DNA of 32,902 nt from Candidatus Acidiferrales bacterium (GCA_030037775.1 JASHQB010000006.1:1-32902), one strand, 5' to 3'; counted from the first letter of the stretch, positions 1 to 8,317 are shown. Translations and numbers: made by a program. Notes: generated from the letters alone by a model not told the origin.

Positions 1-68
1 ACGCAATCATCGTGTTCGATAAAAGTTGGTTCAAGGAATGCTTCGGATATCTGTTCGGCCGGCAGCAT
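1..68 (-). CDS. Possible start of a third gene downstream of the DUF58 gene (partial)
   Basis: An ATG at 68-66 opens a frame that stays open for 22 codons to the left edge, starting MLPAEQISEAF. It begins 6 nt after the DUF58 stop codon, on the same strand. In many bacteria a transglutaminase-domain gene follows moxR and DUF58, so that is a contextual guess only. The visible residues contain no recognisable motif or membrane segment, and there is no clear Shine-Dalgarno sequence. It may be a chance opening. Confidence 0.3.
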   Translation of the reverse strand, partial: MLPAEQISEAFLEPTFIEHDDC

Positions 69-74
69 AGGTGA

Positions 75-1403
75 TCAGAGAGAATCGAGGAAGATGAAAT
101 AGGATGACGACCATAGTGACGTGGGAATGGAGCCGTGGGGCTGGCTGGTGATGACGATTTTGAAGCTTTCGTGCAGAGGAACGAGGGATTCGAGGAAGGC
201 TGTGCCGGAGCGCTCGCGGTCGGGCTCGATATAGGCGAGCTCGCGGAGCACGTCGTAAATAATGTCGCCCGCGGCAGTCATGGGCGTGGTGACGCGCGGG
301 GTTGCGAATTGCATCACGGCGCGCGCTTCGAAGAAATGCCAGGCGATGCAGGCAGCGAGCGAAACGGCGTGCTCGAAATTTTCGATTTGCTTCGCGGCTT
401 CGGCATCTGAGGCGGCCGCGGGCAGCGAAGGATCAAGCGCGAGAATCAGGCGGCGTTCGTCTTCGCGGGCAAATTCGCGAATTTTCAGAGCGCCGGATTT
501 TGCTGAGGCTTTCCAGTCCACAAATCGGACGTTGTCGGTCGGCATGTAGTCGCGAAGAGAATGCAGTTCGTATCCGCGGCCACGATGCTGGCTCTCGATT
601 TCACCGCTCAGCAGCGGAAGAATTTCGTAGAACTCACTAGTGGGCTCGACGCGCGGATAAACGACCAGTTCCATTTCGGAATCGACGCGGCGCGTTTTCT
701 CCAGAAAGCCGAACGGAAATTTGGTGCGAATGCCGAAGGCGTTCTGACGGTAAACGCCGCGGTGCGGAAAAAGTAGCTCAACGTTCTGCCGCGCGGAGCT
801 TTCGTGCGGAATGTAGGGAAAATAAACGGGGCGTGTGAGGATTTGCGAGTCGCCGCTTTCGCCGGCGCCGACCACGCGGAGCGAAAACGACGGCATCATA
901 TTTTTTTCGTTGCGGACTTCGACGGCCGCAAGGATAGGTTGCTCGGCGAACACATGCTCCGGCAGGTCGATCTGCAATTCCAGGCCGGTGAGCACCACGC
1001 GGGACAGCACTCCGGAGATGAGAATGCCCGCCAACAGGCAAGCGAGAATCATGAAGAGCAGATTGTTGCCGGTATTTACGGAAGCGAGCGCAACGACAAA
1101 CACGGCGACGAGGTAGATGAGGCCCTCGCGCGTCAGACGATAGTCAACTTGATAGAGAAGCCAGCGCAGGCTGGTGCGGCGAGCCATCTTCGGGACGATG
1201 GCCACGGCGACCCAGGAGGCGAGCGCGAGGGCCAGGAATGCGGAAAGTGCGGCGAAAACGGTGCGGCCGCCTTCCGCCATAGCCGCGGAATAGAGCGCCA
1301 GCAGGAGCGCCAAAGTGAGCGTGGCGAGCGCTGCGGCGAAATGCCGCCAGCCAAGGCGGTCGCGATCACGCCACAGATTTGCGATTTTCGTGAATGCCGC
1401 CAT
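75..1403 (-). CDS. DUF58 domain membrane protein
   Basis: A 442-residue protein with hydrophobic segments at about 21-42, 49-70 and a long pair at 95-140, followed by a soluble part. The DUF58 hallmark lies at about 274-310: RGRGYELHSLRDY, then DNVRFVDWKASAK and KIREF, a region related to the von Willebrand A-type fold. DUF58 proteins are typically encoded beside a MoxR ATPase; their biochemical role is poorly defined, and they have been proposed to work with MoxR in assembling or maturing envelope or metalloprotein complexes. Here moxR lies directly upstream with a 7-nt gap, so the two are almost certainly co-transcribed. Family assignment is firm; the specific substrate cannot be read from the sequence. 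Confidence 0.9.
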   Translation of the reverse strand: MAAFTKIANLWRDRDRLGWRHFAAALATLTLALLLALYSAAMAEGGRTVFAALSAFLALALASWVAVAIVPKMARRTSLRWLLYQVDYRLTREGLIYLVAVFVVALASVNTGNNLLFMILACLLAGILISGVLSRVVLTGLELQIDLPEHVFAEQPILAAVEVRNEKNMMPSFSLRVVGAGESGDSQILTRPVYFPYIPHESSARQNVELLFPHRGVYRQNAFGIRTKFPFGFLEKTRRVDSEMELVVYPRVEPTSEFYEILPLLSGEIESQHRGRGYELHSLRDYMPTDNVRFVDWKASAKSGALKIREFAREDERRLILALDPSLPAAASDAEAAKQIENFEHAVSLAACIAWHFFEARAVMQFATPRVTTPMTAAGDIIYDVLRELAYIEPDRERSGTAFLESLVPLHESFKIVITSQPHGSIPTSLWSSSYFIFLDSL

Positions 1404-1410
1404 GCAACGA

Positions 1411-2355
1411 TCAAAGAGGAACGCGAGTGGTATCGATGATGTCGGAGAGAATCGCCTCGGCCTGCTCGGATTTTTTGCGCGTGGAAGTGTAACGAGAGCT
1501 GACCACGATGCGATGCGCGAAGACCGGCAGCATGAGGTGCTTGAAATCGTCGGGCAGGCAGTAGTCGCGCCCTTCCAGGAAGGCGCGGGCCTGCGCGCCC
1601 CGCTGCAGCATGACCGTGCCTCGTGGACTGATGCCCAGGCTTAACTGCTCCGATTGGCGGGTGCGTTCGACGATTTCCAGCACGTAATCGAGAAGGCTGT
1701 CGTCGACGCGGACGCGCGTGACGGCCTCCTGCATGGCGGTGACCTCGGCGGCGTCCATCACCGGCGGCACTTCCTCGAGGGCCGCGGAGCCGTTGTTGCG
1801 CAGAATCTGTTTTTCACTTTCGCGCGCGGGGTAGCCCATGCGAATGCGCATCAGGAAGCGATCGAGCTGCGATTCGGGCAGAGGATAGGTGCCGTGATGT
1901 TCGATGGGGTTCTGCGTCGCGATGACCAGGAATGGCTGTGGCAGCGAATGCGTGTGGTTGTCCACGGTGACTTGGGATTCGTTCATGGCCTCGAGCAGAG
2001 CCGATTGCGTTTTCGGCGTGGTGCGATTGATTTCGTCAGCGAGCACGATATTGGCAAAGAGCGGGCCGGGCTTGAAGTCAAATTCCTCGCGTGAGGGGTT
2101 GAACACGCTGATGCCGATGACGTCGCTTGGCAGCATGTCTGAGGTGAACTGCACCCGTTGGAACGAGCAACGGAAAGCGCGGGCCAGGGTTTGCGCCAGT
2201 GTGGTCTTGCCGACACCCGGAACGTCTTCGATCAGCAAGTGCCCTTTCGCCAGCAGAGTGACGAGCGCCAGCTGGATTATCTCTTCCTTGCCCTTGATGA
2301 CGCGCGCAATGGTTTGCTGCAGCAGAGCGATTTGAGAATTGGTTGCGGTCACCAT
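1411..2355 (-). CDS. MoxR-family AAA+ ATPase
   Basis: A 314-residue AAA+ ATPase. The Walker A sequence DVPGVGKTT is at 44-52, Walker B LADE at 105-108, followed by [16 protein letters not shown], the MoxR-specific stretch. Sensor region residues [16 protein letters not shown] follow at about 136-151, then the lid domain with the typical ISPRG motif. Length matches the family (about 310-330). MoxR ATPases act as chaperone-like remodelling machines, often for proteins carrying vWA domains, which fits the DUF58 partner immediately downstream. The ATG at 2355 is preceded by only weak Shine-Dalgarno complementarity. The gene is divergent from tRNA-Val, whose promoter lies in the 42-nt gap. Confidence 0.95.
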   Translation of the reverse strand: MVTATNSQIALLQQTIARVIKGKEEIIQLALVTLLAKGHLLIEDVPGVGKTTLAQTLARAFRCSFQRVQFTSDMLPSDVIGISVFNPSREEFDFKPGPLFANIVLADEINRTTPKTQSALLEAMNESQVTVDNHTHSLPQPFLVIATQNPIEHHGTYPLPESQLDRFLMRIRMGYPARESEKQILRNNGSAALEEVPPVMDAAEVTAMQEAVTRVRVDDSLLDYVLEIVERTRQSEQLSLGISPRGTVMLQRGAQARAFLEGRDYCLPDDFKHLMLPVFAHRIVVSSRYTSTRKKSEQAEAILSDIIDTTRVPL

Positions 2356-2380
2356 GGTTTGGAATTCGCCTGTCTTTCTA

Positions 2381-2389
2381 TGCGATAAT
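2381..2389 (+). promoter_or_regulatory. Extended -10 promoter of tRNA-Val
   Basis: TG at 2381-2382, one base, then GATAAT at 2384-2389 form an extended -10 element ending 8 nt before the first base of the tRNA. A TTGGAA at 2359-2364 could be a -35 but the 19-nt spacer is long, so recognition probably rests on the TGn extension. Placement is right for transcription starting just before the mature tRNA 5' end. Confidence 0.55.
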
Positions 2390-2397
2390 GTCCCCGC

Positions 2398-2474
2398 GGG
2401 CGATTAGCTCAGTTGGTTAGAGCGTTCCCCTCACACGGGAGAGGTCCAAGGTTCAAGTCCTTGATCGCCCACCA
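2398..2474 (+). tRNA. tRNA-Val (anticodon CAC)
   Basis: A full 77-nt cloverleaf. The acceptor stem GGGCGAT (2398-2404) pairs with ATCGCCC (2464-2470). The D-arm is GCTC/GAGC (2407-2410 with 2420-2423). The anticodon stem TTCCC/GGGAG (2425-2429 with 2437-2441, closed by a G-T pair) carries the loop CTCACAC with anticodon CAC at 2432-2434, reading GUG (valine). The T-arm is CAAGG/CCTTG with loop TTCAAGT. The discriminator A (2471) and CCA (2472-2474) are encoded in the DNA. No partial copy of its 3' end that would suggest an integrated element was seen in the window. Confidence 0.97.
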
Positions 2475-2559
2475 TCTCGGCCCCGAAAGATTCCGAGGGT
2501 GAAATTCGCCTAGTGACCACGACGCGCGAAGCCGAAAGGCCATTTTACCGGAAATCCGT

Positions 2560-3108
2560 ATGATAACCGTGTGGCGTTTTCTGAAGGTGTTCACCCTAGG
2601 CACGTGGGTGGGCAGCTTGATTTTCTTCGGCTTTGTGGCCGGAGCGCTTTTCACGACTCTGAGCAGCCAGGACCAAGCGGGAAATGTGGTCGCGGTGCTG
2701 ATTGTGCAGCTCCATCTGCTCGGGACCGCGGCCGCTGTGGTCTATATACTGGTTGCTCTGATCGCCGCGCGCTCGTGGCGGGGTTTCGTGCAGCCCGCAT
2801 CGGTTCTTGTCGAATTGATGTTCTTGGCGACACTCTTTTCGCAGCTGTGGATCGTCCCAACGATGCAAAACCTGCGGACGCAAATGGGTTCGTACATGAA
2901 TACCGCGGCGAACAGTCCGCTGCGACAGCAGTTCGACCATCTCCACGTTCTTTCCGTGCGGCTGGAAGGGTGTGTGCTGATCGCGGGCATAGTCGCCCTT
3001 TTCCTGACGGTGTGGCAGAGAGTTCAGAACCCAGTTGCCTCGGCCGTGGCATCTACCACCACAACATCCATGACGGCTCCGCAGACTCCCACTCACAGAA
3101 TTGTCTAG
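2560..3108 (+). CDS. DUF4149 (TMEM205-like) four-helix membrane protein
   Basis: A 182-residue integral membrane protein with four hydrophobic segments at about 12-34, 45-67, 80-99 and 136-155. The early motif TLGTWVGSLIFFGFVA and the soluble stretch between helices 3 and 4 (QFDHLHVLSVRLE) fit DUF4149, a family of unknown function related to eukaryotic TMEM205. The start ATG at 2560 has a poor ribosome site (GGAAA a few bases before). It is 85 nt downstream of tRNA-Val and could share its transcript. The ABC-F gene follows after 99 nt. Family call fairly sure; function unknown. Confidence 0.8.
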   Translation: MITVWRFLKVFTLGTWVGSLIFFGFVAGALFTTLSSQDQAGNVVAVLIVQLHLLGTAAAVVYILVALIAARSWRGFVQPASVLVELMFLATLFSQLWIVPTMQNLRTQMGSYMNTAANSPLRQQFDHLHVLSVRLEGCVLIAGIVALFLTVWQRVQNPVASAVASTTTTSMTAPQTPTHRIV

Positions 3109-3193
3109 ACCCGCATCGAGAGTCGCGCGATTTGTGAAGCCCTCCGCTGATATCCCTCTGAGGACGCAGAATGCGCCGTTTGTGAGAACACGG

Positions 3194-3199
3194 TACAAT
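3194..3199 (+). promoter_or_regulatory. Putative -10 element giving a leaderless ABC-F mRNA
   Basis: TACAAT (5 of 6 to consensus) ends 8 nt before the ATG of the ABC-F gene. Transcription starting about 7 nt downstream would begin at or within 2 nt of the start codon. No Shine-Dalgarno sequence is present between. No good -35 was found. Confidence 0.4.
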
Positions 3200-3207
3200 T
3201 CACTGCG

Positions 3208-4848
3208 ATGATATTTGTGAATAATATTTCGATGCGCTTCGGTGAAAGAATTCTCTTTGATGAAGTCAGCTGCACGTTCAGCGCAGGACGGCGGTACGCG
3301 GTGACCGGCCCGAATGGCGCGGGGAAGTCAACCTTCATGAGAATTGTGACTGGCGAAATTGAGCCGACGGGGGGCTCCGTGTCGCGGCCAAAGAAACTCG
3401 GCGTGCTGCGCCAGGACCAGTTCGCGTTCGACGAATTTCGTGTGATCGACACGGTAATCATGGGCAACGCGGCGCTGTGGAAGGCCCTGGAAGAACGCGA
3501 CGCGCTCTACGCGAAACCCCACGAGGAAATGACGCACGAAGACGGCATGCGGCTGGGCGAGCTGGAGGGAATCATCGGCGAAGAAGGAGGCTACACGGCG
3601 GAGGCCGACGCCGCGATCCTTCTCGACGGCCTCGACGTGGATGCAGGCCTGCACGAACGCAGGATGGGCGAGCTGCAAGGCGGGCAGAAAGTCCGCGTGC
3701 TTTTGGCGCAGGCGCTCTTTGGTAATCCGCGCGCCCTGTTGCTCGATGAGCCGACCAACCATTTGGACCTCGATTCGGTACATTGGCTGCAGGATTATCT
3801 GTGCAACTACGACGGCGTGGTGATCGTCATCTCACACGACCGGCACTTCCTCAACAGCGTGTGCACGCACACCGCTGACATCGACTACCAAACAATCATT
3901 ATGTACACGGGCGCATATGACGACATGGTGCTGGCGAAGACGCAGATCCGCTCGCGCATCGAGGCGGAAAACGCACAGCGTGACAAGAAAATCGCGCAGT
4001 TGAACGAATTCATCGCGCGGTTTTCAGCAGGCACGCGGTCTTCCCAGGTGATGTCGCGGAAGAAGGAGGTCGAGCGCATCCAGGCGTCGGAGTTAGAGAA
4101 ATCGAATATTCAACGACCCTACATTCGTTTCGATACGAAAAAGCCGTCGGGGCGGCATCCCCTCGAGTTCAAGGCGGTCCGGAAGACCTATGGCGAGCGA
4201 AGGGTGATCCAGAATTTCGGCGCAAGCCTGACGCGCGGCGAGCGCATCGCGCTGGTAGGCCGCAACGGCGTGGGCAAGACCACCCTATTGAAGTCCCTGC
4301 TTCGCAGCGCGCCCGGGTTTATCGAGGATTCGGAGCGGCATTTCGAGATCGATTATGGCAAGGTGACCTGGGGCCACGAGGTAACCGCCGGTTATTTCGC
4401 GCAGGACCACAGCGACTCGATCGTCAAGGGCATGAACGTCATCGAATGGCTGCACCAGTTCAATCCGGCGGCGACGCAGACGGAACTGCGCGGCCTGCTT
4501 GGCCAGATGCTTTTCAGTGGAGACGACGCACTCAAGATGACGCAAACGCTCTCGGGAGGCGAATCGGCACGGCTGATACTCTGCCGGCTGATGCTGCAGA
4601 AACCGAATTTTCTGGTGCTGGACGAACCGACAAACCACTTGGACCTGGAGTCAATCAACGCGCTGAATATCGCGCTGCAGCGCTACGACGGCACAGCCCT
4701 GATTGTGACGCACGACTACGATGTGATCGACGAAGTGGCGACGCGGATTTGGCATTTCGAAGGCAGCGGGCATATTGAGGACTTCAAAGGCCCGTATGCG
4801 GACTATCTGGCGTATGCGGAGCAAAAAATGTCGCAGGTCCGCACCTAG
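3208..4848 (+). CDS. ABC-F family ATPase (YbiT/EttA-type translation factor)
   Basis: A 546-residue protein with two ABC ATPase domains and no membrane segments, the ABC-F layout. Domain 1: Walker A GPNGAGKST at 34-42, signature LQGGQ near 156-160, Walker B LLLDEPTNH at 177-185. A charged linker with the P-site tRNA interaction motif region spans about 240-310. Domain 2: Walker A GRNGVGKTT at 351-359, signature LSGGE at 448-452, Walker B VLDEPTNH at 470-477. ABC-F proteins bind the ribosomal E site and tune translation or relieve stalling; some give antibiotic resistance, but nothing here points to that. The organisation most resembles YbiT. There is no Shine-Dalgarno sequence and the start sits just after a -10-like hexamer. 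The stop codon overlaps the stop of the convergent glycosylase gene. Confidence 0.93.
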   Translation: MIFVNNISMRFGERILFDEVSCTFSAGRRYAVTGPNGAGKSTFMRIVTGEIEPTGGSVSRPKKLGVLRQDQFAFDEFRVIDTVIMGNAALWKALEERDALYAKPHEEMTHEDGMRLGELEGIIGEEGGYTAEADAAILLDGLDVDAGLHERRMGELQGGQKVRVLLAQALFGNPRALLLDEPTNHLDLDSVHWLQDYLCNYDGVVIVISHDRHFLNSVCTHTADIDYQTIIMYTGAYDDMVLAKTQIRSRIEAENAQRDKKIAQLNEFIARFSAGTRSSQVMSRKKEVERIQASELEKSNIQRPYIRFDTKKPSGRHPLEFKAVRKTYGERRVIQNFGASLTRGERIALVGRNGVGKTTLLKSLLRSAPGFIEDSERHFEIDYGKVTWGHEVTAGYFAQDHSDSIVKGMNVIEWLHQFNPAATQTELRGLLGQMLFSGDDALKMTQTLSGGESARLILCRLMLQKPNFLVLDEPTNHLDLESINALNIALQRYDGTALIVTHDYDVIDEVATRIWHFEGSGHIEDFKGPYADYLAYAEQKMSQVRT

Positions 4849-5543
4849 ACGGCACGCTTGCGCCGGTTCTTCGCCGGCGCTTTCTTGATTTTGCGCGCGT
4901 CTTTTCCGGCCAACTGGACGGCTCTCCACATATACCAGGAAGCCACCGTGCGATAGGGCCGCCAGCGCTCGCCGAATTGCGCCAACTCGCGCGGCTTAGG
5001 GATCTGTTTCTTCGCGTAGGTGAGCGCAAAACCCTTTTGCACGCCATAGTCGTGAATGGGAAGAACGTCGGGGCGTCCCAGGCGGAAAATCAGAAACATC
5101 TCGACAGTCCACGCGCCGATGCCGCGGACGGAGATGAGGCGGTCAACCAGTTCCTGGTCCGACATTTTTTCTGCTTCTGCAAGAGTCGGCACGACTCCGT
5201 GGATGGTTTTCCGCGCCAGGTCTTTCGCCGCCGCAATCTTGGCGAACGAGAGGCCTGCCTTGCGCAGCACCGATTTGCGCATGCGCAGAATTTCCTCAGG
5301 CGTCGGGCACCGGCCGTTGGCTCCCAGGGCTTGGATGCGCGCGAAGATTGTGGCGGCGGCTTTTCCGGAAATACTCTGGTACACGATGGCTTCGAGCAGG
5401 GCCTCGTAGGGACTTTGCGCTGCTTCGATGTCGAGCTTGAACTCGACGGATTTTTCGATCAGTCGCGCGAGGCGGGGATCGGTCTTCGAAAGGTGCGCGA
5501 TCGCTTGCCGATGATCGAATGGCAATGTCACAACTTCACTCAT
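4845..5543 (-). CDS. DNA-3-methyladenine glycosylase II (AlkA-like, HhH-GPD)
   Basis: A 232-residue base-excision-repair glycosylase that would remove alkylated purines from DNA. The helix-hairpin-helix is SVRGIGAWTVEMF at about 138-150 and the catalytic aspartate is D165 in PIHDYG, 22 residues after the hairpin glycines as in AlkA. The N-terminal regulatory domain of E. coli AlkA is missing, as is usual for the shorter MAG-type subgroup. The C-terminal tail (about 214-232) is very basic, which may aid DNA binding. The ATG at 5543 lacks a Shine-Dalgarno sequence. A TAGAAT at 5567-5562 on this strand could be its -10, giving a leader of about 12 nt. The gene is convergent with the ABC-F gene and the two TAG stops overlap within CTAG (4845-4848). 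Confidence 0.9.
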   Translation of the reverse strand: MSEVVTLPFDHRQAIAHLSKTDPRLARLIEKSVEFKLDIEAAQSPYEALLEAIVYQSISGKAAATIFARIQALGANGRCPTPEEILRMRKSVLRKAGLSFAKIAAAKDLARKTIHGVVPTLAEAEKMSDQELVDRLISVRGIGAWTVEMFLIFRLGRPDVLPIHDYGVQKGFALTYAKKQIPKPRELAQFGERWRPYRTVASWYMWRAVQLAGKDARKIKKAPAKNRRKRAV

Positions 5544-5620
5544 AACAGTGCAAGACAGAATATTCTAAACAAGGAAGGCAGACAACTTGCCAGCGTGAAG
5601 TTTATCGATGCTCTCGTGCA

Positions 5621-5641
5621 GGGGGTCGGGTTGTAACCCCC
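5621..5641. other. Inverted repeat between the SnoaL-like and glycosylase genes
   Basis: GGGGGT (5621-5626) and ACCCCC (5636-5641) form a 6-bp stem with a 9-nt loop; an alternative palindrome GGGTTGTAACCC sits at 5628-5639. It lies just past the stop codon of the SnoaL-like gene. There is no T-run on either side, so terminator function is doubtful. Confidence 0.3.
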
Positions 5642-5650
5642 GAATCCAGC

Positions 5651-6172
5651 CTAGTCGCGTTTTGGCGCAAGGCCGGTCCAAACCTGCTCAACGATCAGCC
5701 ATCTTCCGTGATTGTCGCGCTTGAAGACCATCAAGTACTCCCCCTGCGTTTGCTGTTTCGCACCGTTTGAAATGGAAGTCAGCGTTTCGTGAAAATCGCC
5801 TTCGTCGTAGGCCATATCGCACGATACTTTTGTGGTTATACCGTGCATGGTGATGTCGGGGGTAAATGTGCTCCATATCTTTTGCGTAAGCGCGCGAATG
5901 GAAGGCACTCCGTTGATGCGCTCACCGGTTGGCTGCAGGAAAACGGCGTCAGGTGCATAAAGCGTCAAAAGGGGTCCGAGCTGCTTCGCGTTCAGGAACT
6001 GCGCCCAGTGGTCGCGGACGTGGGCGACCTCAAGCGCTGCCGGGGAGAGCCGCGCGTTTTGCACCGGGGACGACCATGCTGCAGCATGCCGCACTGCAGA
6101 ATTCGTCGCGGCCGCACCGGGCCACATCAGGAAAAGCGTCGCTAAGATCGCAAACAATCGGGCGAGTGGCAT
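5651..6172 (-). CDS. Secreted SnoaL/NTF2-like (YybH-type) protein
   Basis: A 173-residue protein with a signal peptide: short basic start MPLAR, hydrophobic core to about residue 18, and an Ala-X-Ala type cleavage near 21-22. The rest has the cone-shaped NTF2/SnoaL fold pattern: an N-terminal helix region (VRDHWAQFLNAKQLGPL), then YAPDAVFLQPTGERINGV and, near the end, the strand pair YLMVFKRDNHGRWLIVEQVW. This is the pattern of ketosteroid-isomerase-like DUF4440/YybH proteins, many of which lack a known substrate. A strong GAGGAGG ribosome site lies about 7 nt before the ATG. It is divergent from the YchF gene and downstream neighbours give no hint of pathway. Confidence 0.75.
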   Translation of the reverse strand: MPLARLFAILATLFLMWPGAAATNSAVRHAAAWSSPVQNARLSPAALEVAHVRDHWAQFLNAKQLGPLLTLYAPDAVFLQPTGERINGVPSIRALTQKIWSTFTPDITMHGITTKVSCDMAYDEGDFHETLTSISNGAKQQTQGEYLMVFKRDNHGRWLIVEQVWTGLAPKRD

Positions 6173-6310
6173 TCTTCGGCCTCCTCAAGTGCCGCAATCC
6201 TATAATGTGAACGCGTGTCGGTCAATTTTTTGGCGTGAGGCTGTTCCAGGCGCTGCAAAAAGTGGCCGCGGAAGGATTCGTGAGCGGGCGGGCAATCGCA
6301 ATGCTTATGC

Positions 6311-6316
6311 TATCCT
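6311..6316 (+). promoter_or_regulatory. Putative -10 element giving a leaderless ychF mRNA
   Basis: TATCCT ends 9 nt before the ATG of the YchF-type gene, within TTATGCTATCCT. No Shine-Dalgarno sequence lies between it and the start codon. The -35 position shows no clear match, so this is a placement argument only. Confidence 0.35.
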
Positions 6317-6325
6317 CGTCCGGCC

Positions 6326-7402
6326 ATGCAAACGGGAATTATCGGGCTGCCGCAGACCGGCAAGACAACTTTGTTCCGGATTTTGACCGGCGCACACGTG
6401 GAAGCAAAGGCGCAGCCGGGGCAGACGCATGTGGGCATTGCGCGCGTGCCGGATGAGCGGCTTTTGAAGCTCGCGGAATTGTTCAAGCCGAAGAAGTTGA
6501 CGTATGCGACGGTCGAGTATGTGGACATCGGCGGTTTGCAGAAGGACCGCGCGAAAGACTCAGCTTCGCTCGTGCCGTTGCGCGAAGCGGACGCGCTGAT
6601 GCACGTGGTGCGGAGGTTCGAGGATGCGTCGATGCCTCATCCAGCTGGGTCGCTCGACGCCGTGCGCGACATCGAAAGCGTAGAAATTGAATTGATGCTC
6701 AACGACCTGGAGCAGGCCACAAAGCGGCTGGAGCGTGTGGAAAAGGAGTTGAAGAAGAAACGTGATCCACAGACGGAGGCCGAAAAAAGCGTTCTGGAGC
6801 GCTGCGTCCAATCGCTCGAAGCGGAAAAGCCCCTGCGTGAATTGGATTTCAAGCCGGACGAGCAGAAGATGATGAATGGTTTCATGTTCGTGTCGCGCAA
6901 GCCGATGCTGATTGCGTTGAATTTGGGAGATGAAGACGCGTCAGATATGCAGAGCGCAGTTGCACGTCTGAATTTGTCGAAGCTGGAAGGGAAGGCACGG
7001 ACGGCGGTGGTGCCGTTCTGCGGCAAAGTTGAGGCGGAGCTAGCGGATCTGAATCCCGCAGAAGCGGCGGAGTTGATGGGCGCATACGGATTGAAGGAGC
7101 CCGGACGCAACAGAATTCTGCGCGCGACCTACGAACTGCTGGGACTGATTTCTTTTTTGACGTGCGGCGAGCCGGAATGCCGTGCGTGGACCATTCCGCG
7201 TGGTACTTCGGCGGCGCGGGCCGCGGGCGCGATTCATAGCGACATCGAGCAGCATTTCATCAAGGCGGAAGTCGTGGGCTGGAAGGATTTGCTTGCGGCA
7301 GGCACTTGGGCGGCGGCGCGGGAAAAGGCCAAAGTAAGGCTCGAGGGCAAGGAATACATCGTGGAGGACGGCGACGTTATCCTGTTTCGTCATTCCGGCT
7401 AG
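6326..7402 (+). CDS. Divergent YchF/Obg-type P-loop ATPase with C-terminal DUF933
   Basis: A 358-residue protein, close to the 363 of E. coli YchF. The P-loop is GLPQTGKTT at 7-15, the G3-like motif is VDIGGL at 66-71, and the G4 position reads NLGD at 199-202, lacking the lysine that gives guanine specificity, as in ATP-preferring YchF. A helical coiled-coil arm spans about 120-170 and the DUF933/TGS-like C-terminal domain ends with the typical KEYIVEDGDV. Two standard YchF stretches are altered: the switch II region after DIGG lacks the usual glycine-rich segment, and the effector region is shortened. It is therefore a diverged subfamily. YchF proteins bind ribosomes and influence stress responses. 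Its tail overlaps the upstream open frame of the ZIP gene. Confidence 0.85.
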   Translation: MQTGIIGLPQTGKTTLFRILTGAHVEAKAQPGQTHVGIARVPDERLLKLAELFKPKKLTYATVEYVDIGGLQKDRAKDSASLVPLREADALMHVVRRFEDASMPHPAGSLDAVRDIESVEIELMLNDLEQATKRLERVEKELKKKRDPQTEAEKSVLERCVQSLEAEKPLRELDFKPDEQKMMNGFMFVSRKPMLIALNLGDEDASDMQSAVARLNLSKLEGKARTAVVPFCGKVEAELADLNPAEAAELMGAYGLKEPGRNRILRATYELLGLISFLTCGEPECRAWTIPRGTSAARAAGAIHSDIEQHFIKAEVVGWKDLLAAGTWAAAREKAKVRLEGKEYIVEDGDVILFRHSG

Positions 7403-7403
7403 A

Positions 7404-8201
7404 CTGCCGGCCTCAGCGCAGTCCAGCGCGGTTTTCTCGGCGCTGTGCCTCGGAGCGCTGGCGGCGGCCGCGAATCTAATCGGCGGTTTTTTCGTCGTTC
7501 ATCGACAGTGGTCGCGCGAGTATCTGAAGTATTTCATCGCGCTGGGCGCGGGATTCATGCTCGCCGTGTCGCTGGGGGACATGATTCCGGAATCGCTGCG
7601 GCTGGCCGACGTGCGGCCATATTCCGTCTACCCGCATTCGATTGGAGCGGAGAACGAGTGGGCCGAAGTGATGCTCCTGGTGCTGGCTGGATATTTGTTG
7701 GTGCATTTCTTTGAGCATACCCTGGCGCCGCATTTTCATTTTGGGGAAGAGACGCATGTGGAAGAGATGACCGCGTCGCACGTCGGATACGCGGCCGTGT
7801 TAGGGCTGGCGATCCACACATTTTTCGATGGCGTGGCTATCGCGTCCGGGCTTCTTGTTTCCGCGTCATTGGGAATCTTGATCTTCGTGGCGATTTTTCT
7901 GCACAAGTTGCCGGAGGGATTCACCGTGGCATCATTGATGATGGCGAGCGGGCAGGGCAAGCGAGCCGCGTTTTGGGCCTCAGCGATTCTCGGCGGGGCC
8001 ACTCTGGCAGGGGCGGCGCTAATGGTGCTGTGGCGTGGACAGGTGAGAATTGCGCTGCCGGTCTCCGCCGGGGTAACGCTTTACGTGGCCGCATCGGATT
8101 TGATTCCGGAAGTGAATCACGAACGTGGTGTGAGGTGGGCGCTTTTGGTGTTTTTGGGAGTCGCGTTGGTGCTTTGCGCAGAATACGCGCTGCAAGTGTA
8201 G
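7404..8201 (+). CDS. ZIP-family metal transporter (start codon unclear)
   Basis: Membrane transporter of the ZIP family, which carries Zn2+ or related divalent metals into the cytoplasm. The first in-frame ATG is 7557, giving 214 residues, but this would discard transmembrane helix 1: the same frame upstream reads AVFSALCLGALAAAANLIGG and then a smooth join into ALGAGFMLAVSLGDMIPE. No ATG, GTG or TTG exists in frame between the TAA near 7336 and 7557; CTG at 7404 (just after the ychF stop) or ATT at 7392 are the only reasonable starts, and neither has a good ribosome site. Metal-site motifs, numbered from 7557: H87-T-F-F-D91-G in one helix and H116-K-L-P-E120-G in the next, both family hallmarks. 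A His-rich loop (HFFEHTLAPHFHF) sits at 50-62. Co-transcription with ychF is likely. Confidence 0.8.
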   Translation: MPASAQSSAVFSALCLGALAAAANLIGGFFVVHRQWSREYLKYFIALGAGFMLAVSLGDMIPESLRLADVRPYSVYPHSIGAENEWAEVMLLVLAGYLLVHFFEHTLAPHFHFGEETHVEEMTASHVGYAAVLGLAIHTFFDGVAIASGLLVSASLGILIFVAIFLHKLPEGFTVASLMMASGQGKRAAFWASAILGGATLAGAALMVLWRGQVRIALPVSAGVTLYVAASDLIPEVNHERGVRWALLVFLGVALVLCAEYALQV

Positions 8202-8317
8202 GCAAGCATCCCTACGTAAGTTAATTTCTATGAATAAGTTACGATGGGCCAATGTTCCGAGCTAACGCTTCCGGCATGCCCTTCGCTACGCAACTTTAAG
8301 GCCCGGCAAGTGTTAGA

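Noticed and set aside
2402..2407. GATTAG in tRNA-Val and again inside ftsI (about 13424) as further regulator sites
   Set aside because: The first is part of the tRNA acceptor and D-arm start, the second is coding; both are isolated single copies expected by chance.
2476..2497. Small hairpin CTCGG/CCGAG after tRNA-Val as a terminator
   Set aside because: Only a 5-bp stem with a 12-nt loop and no T-run; too weak to annotate.
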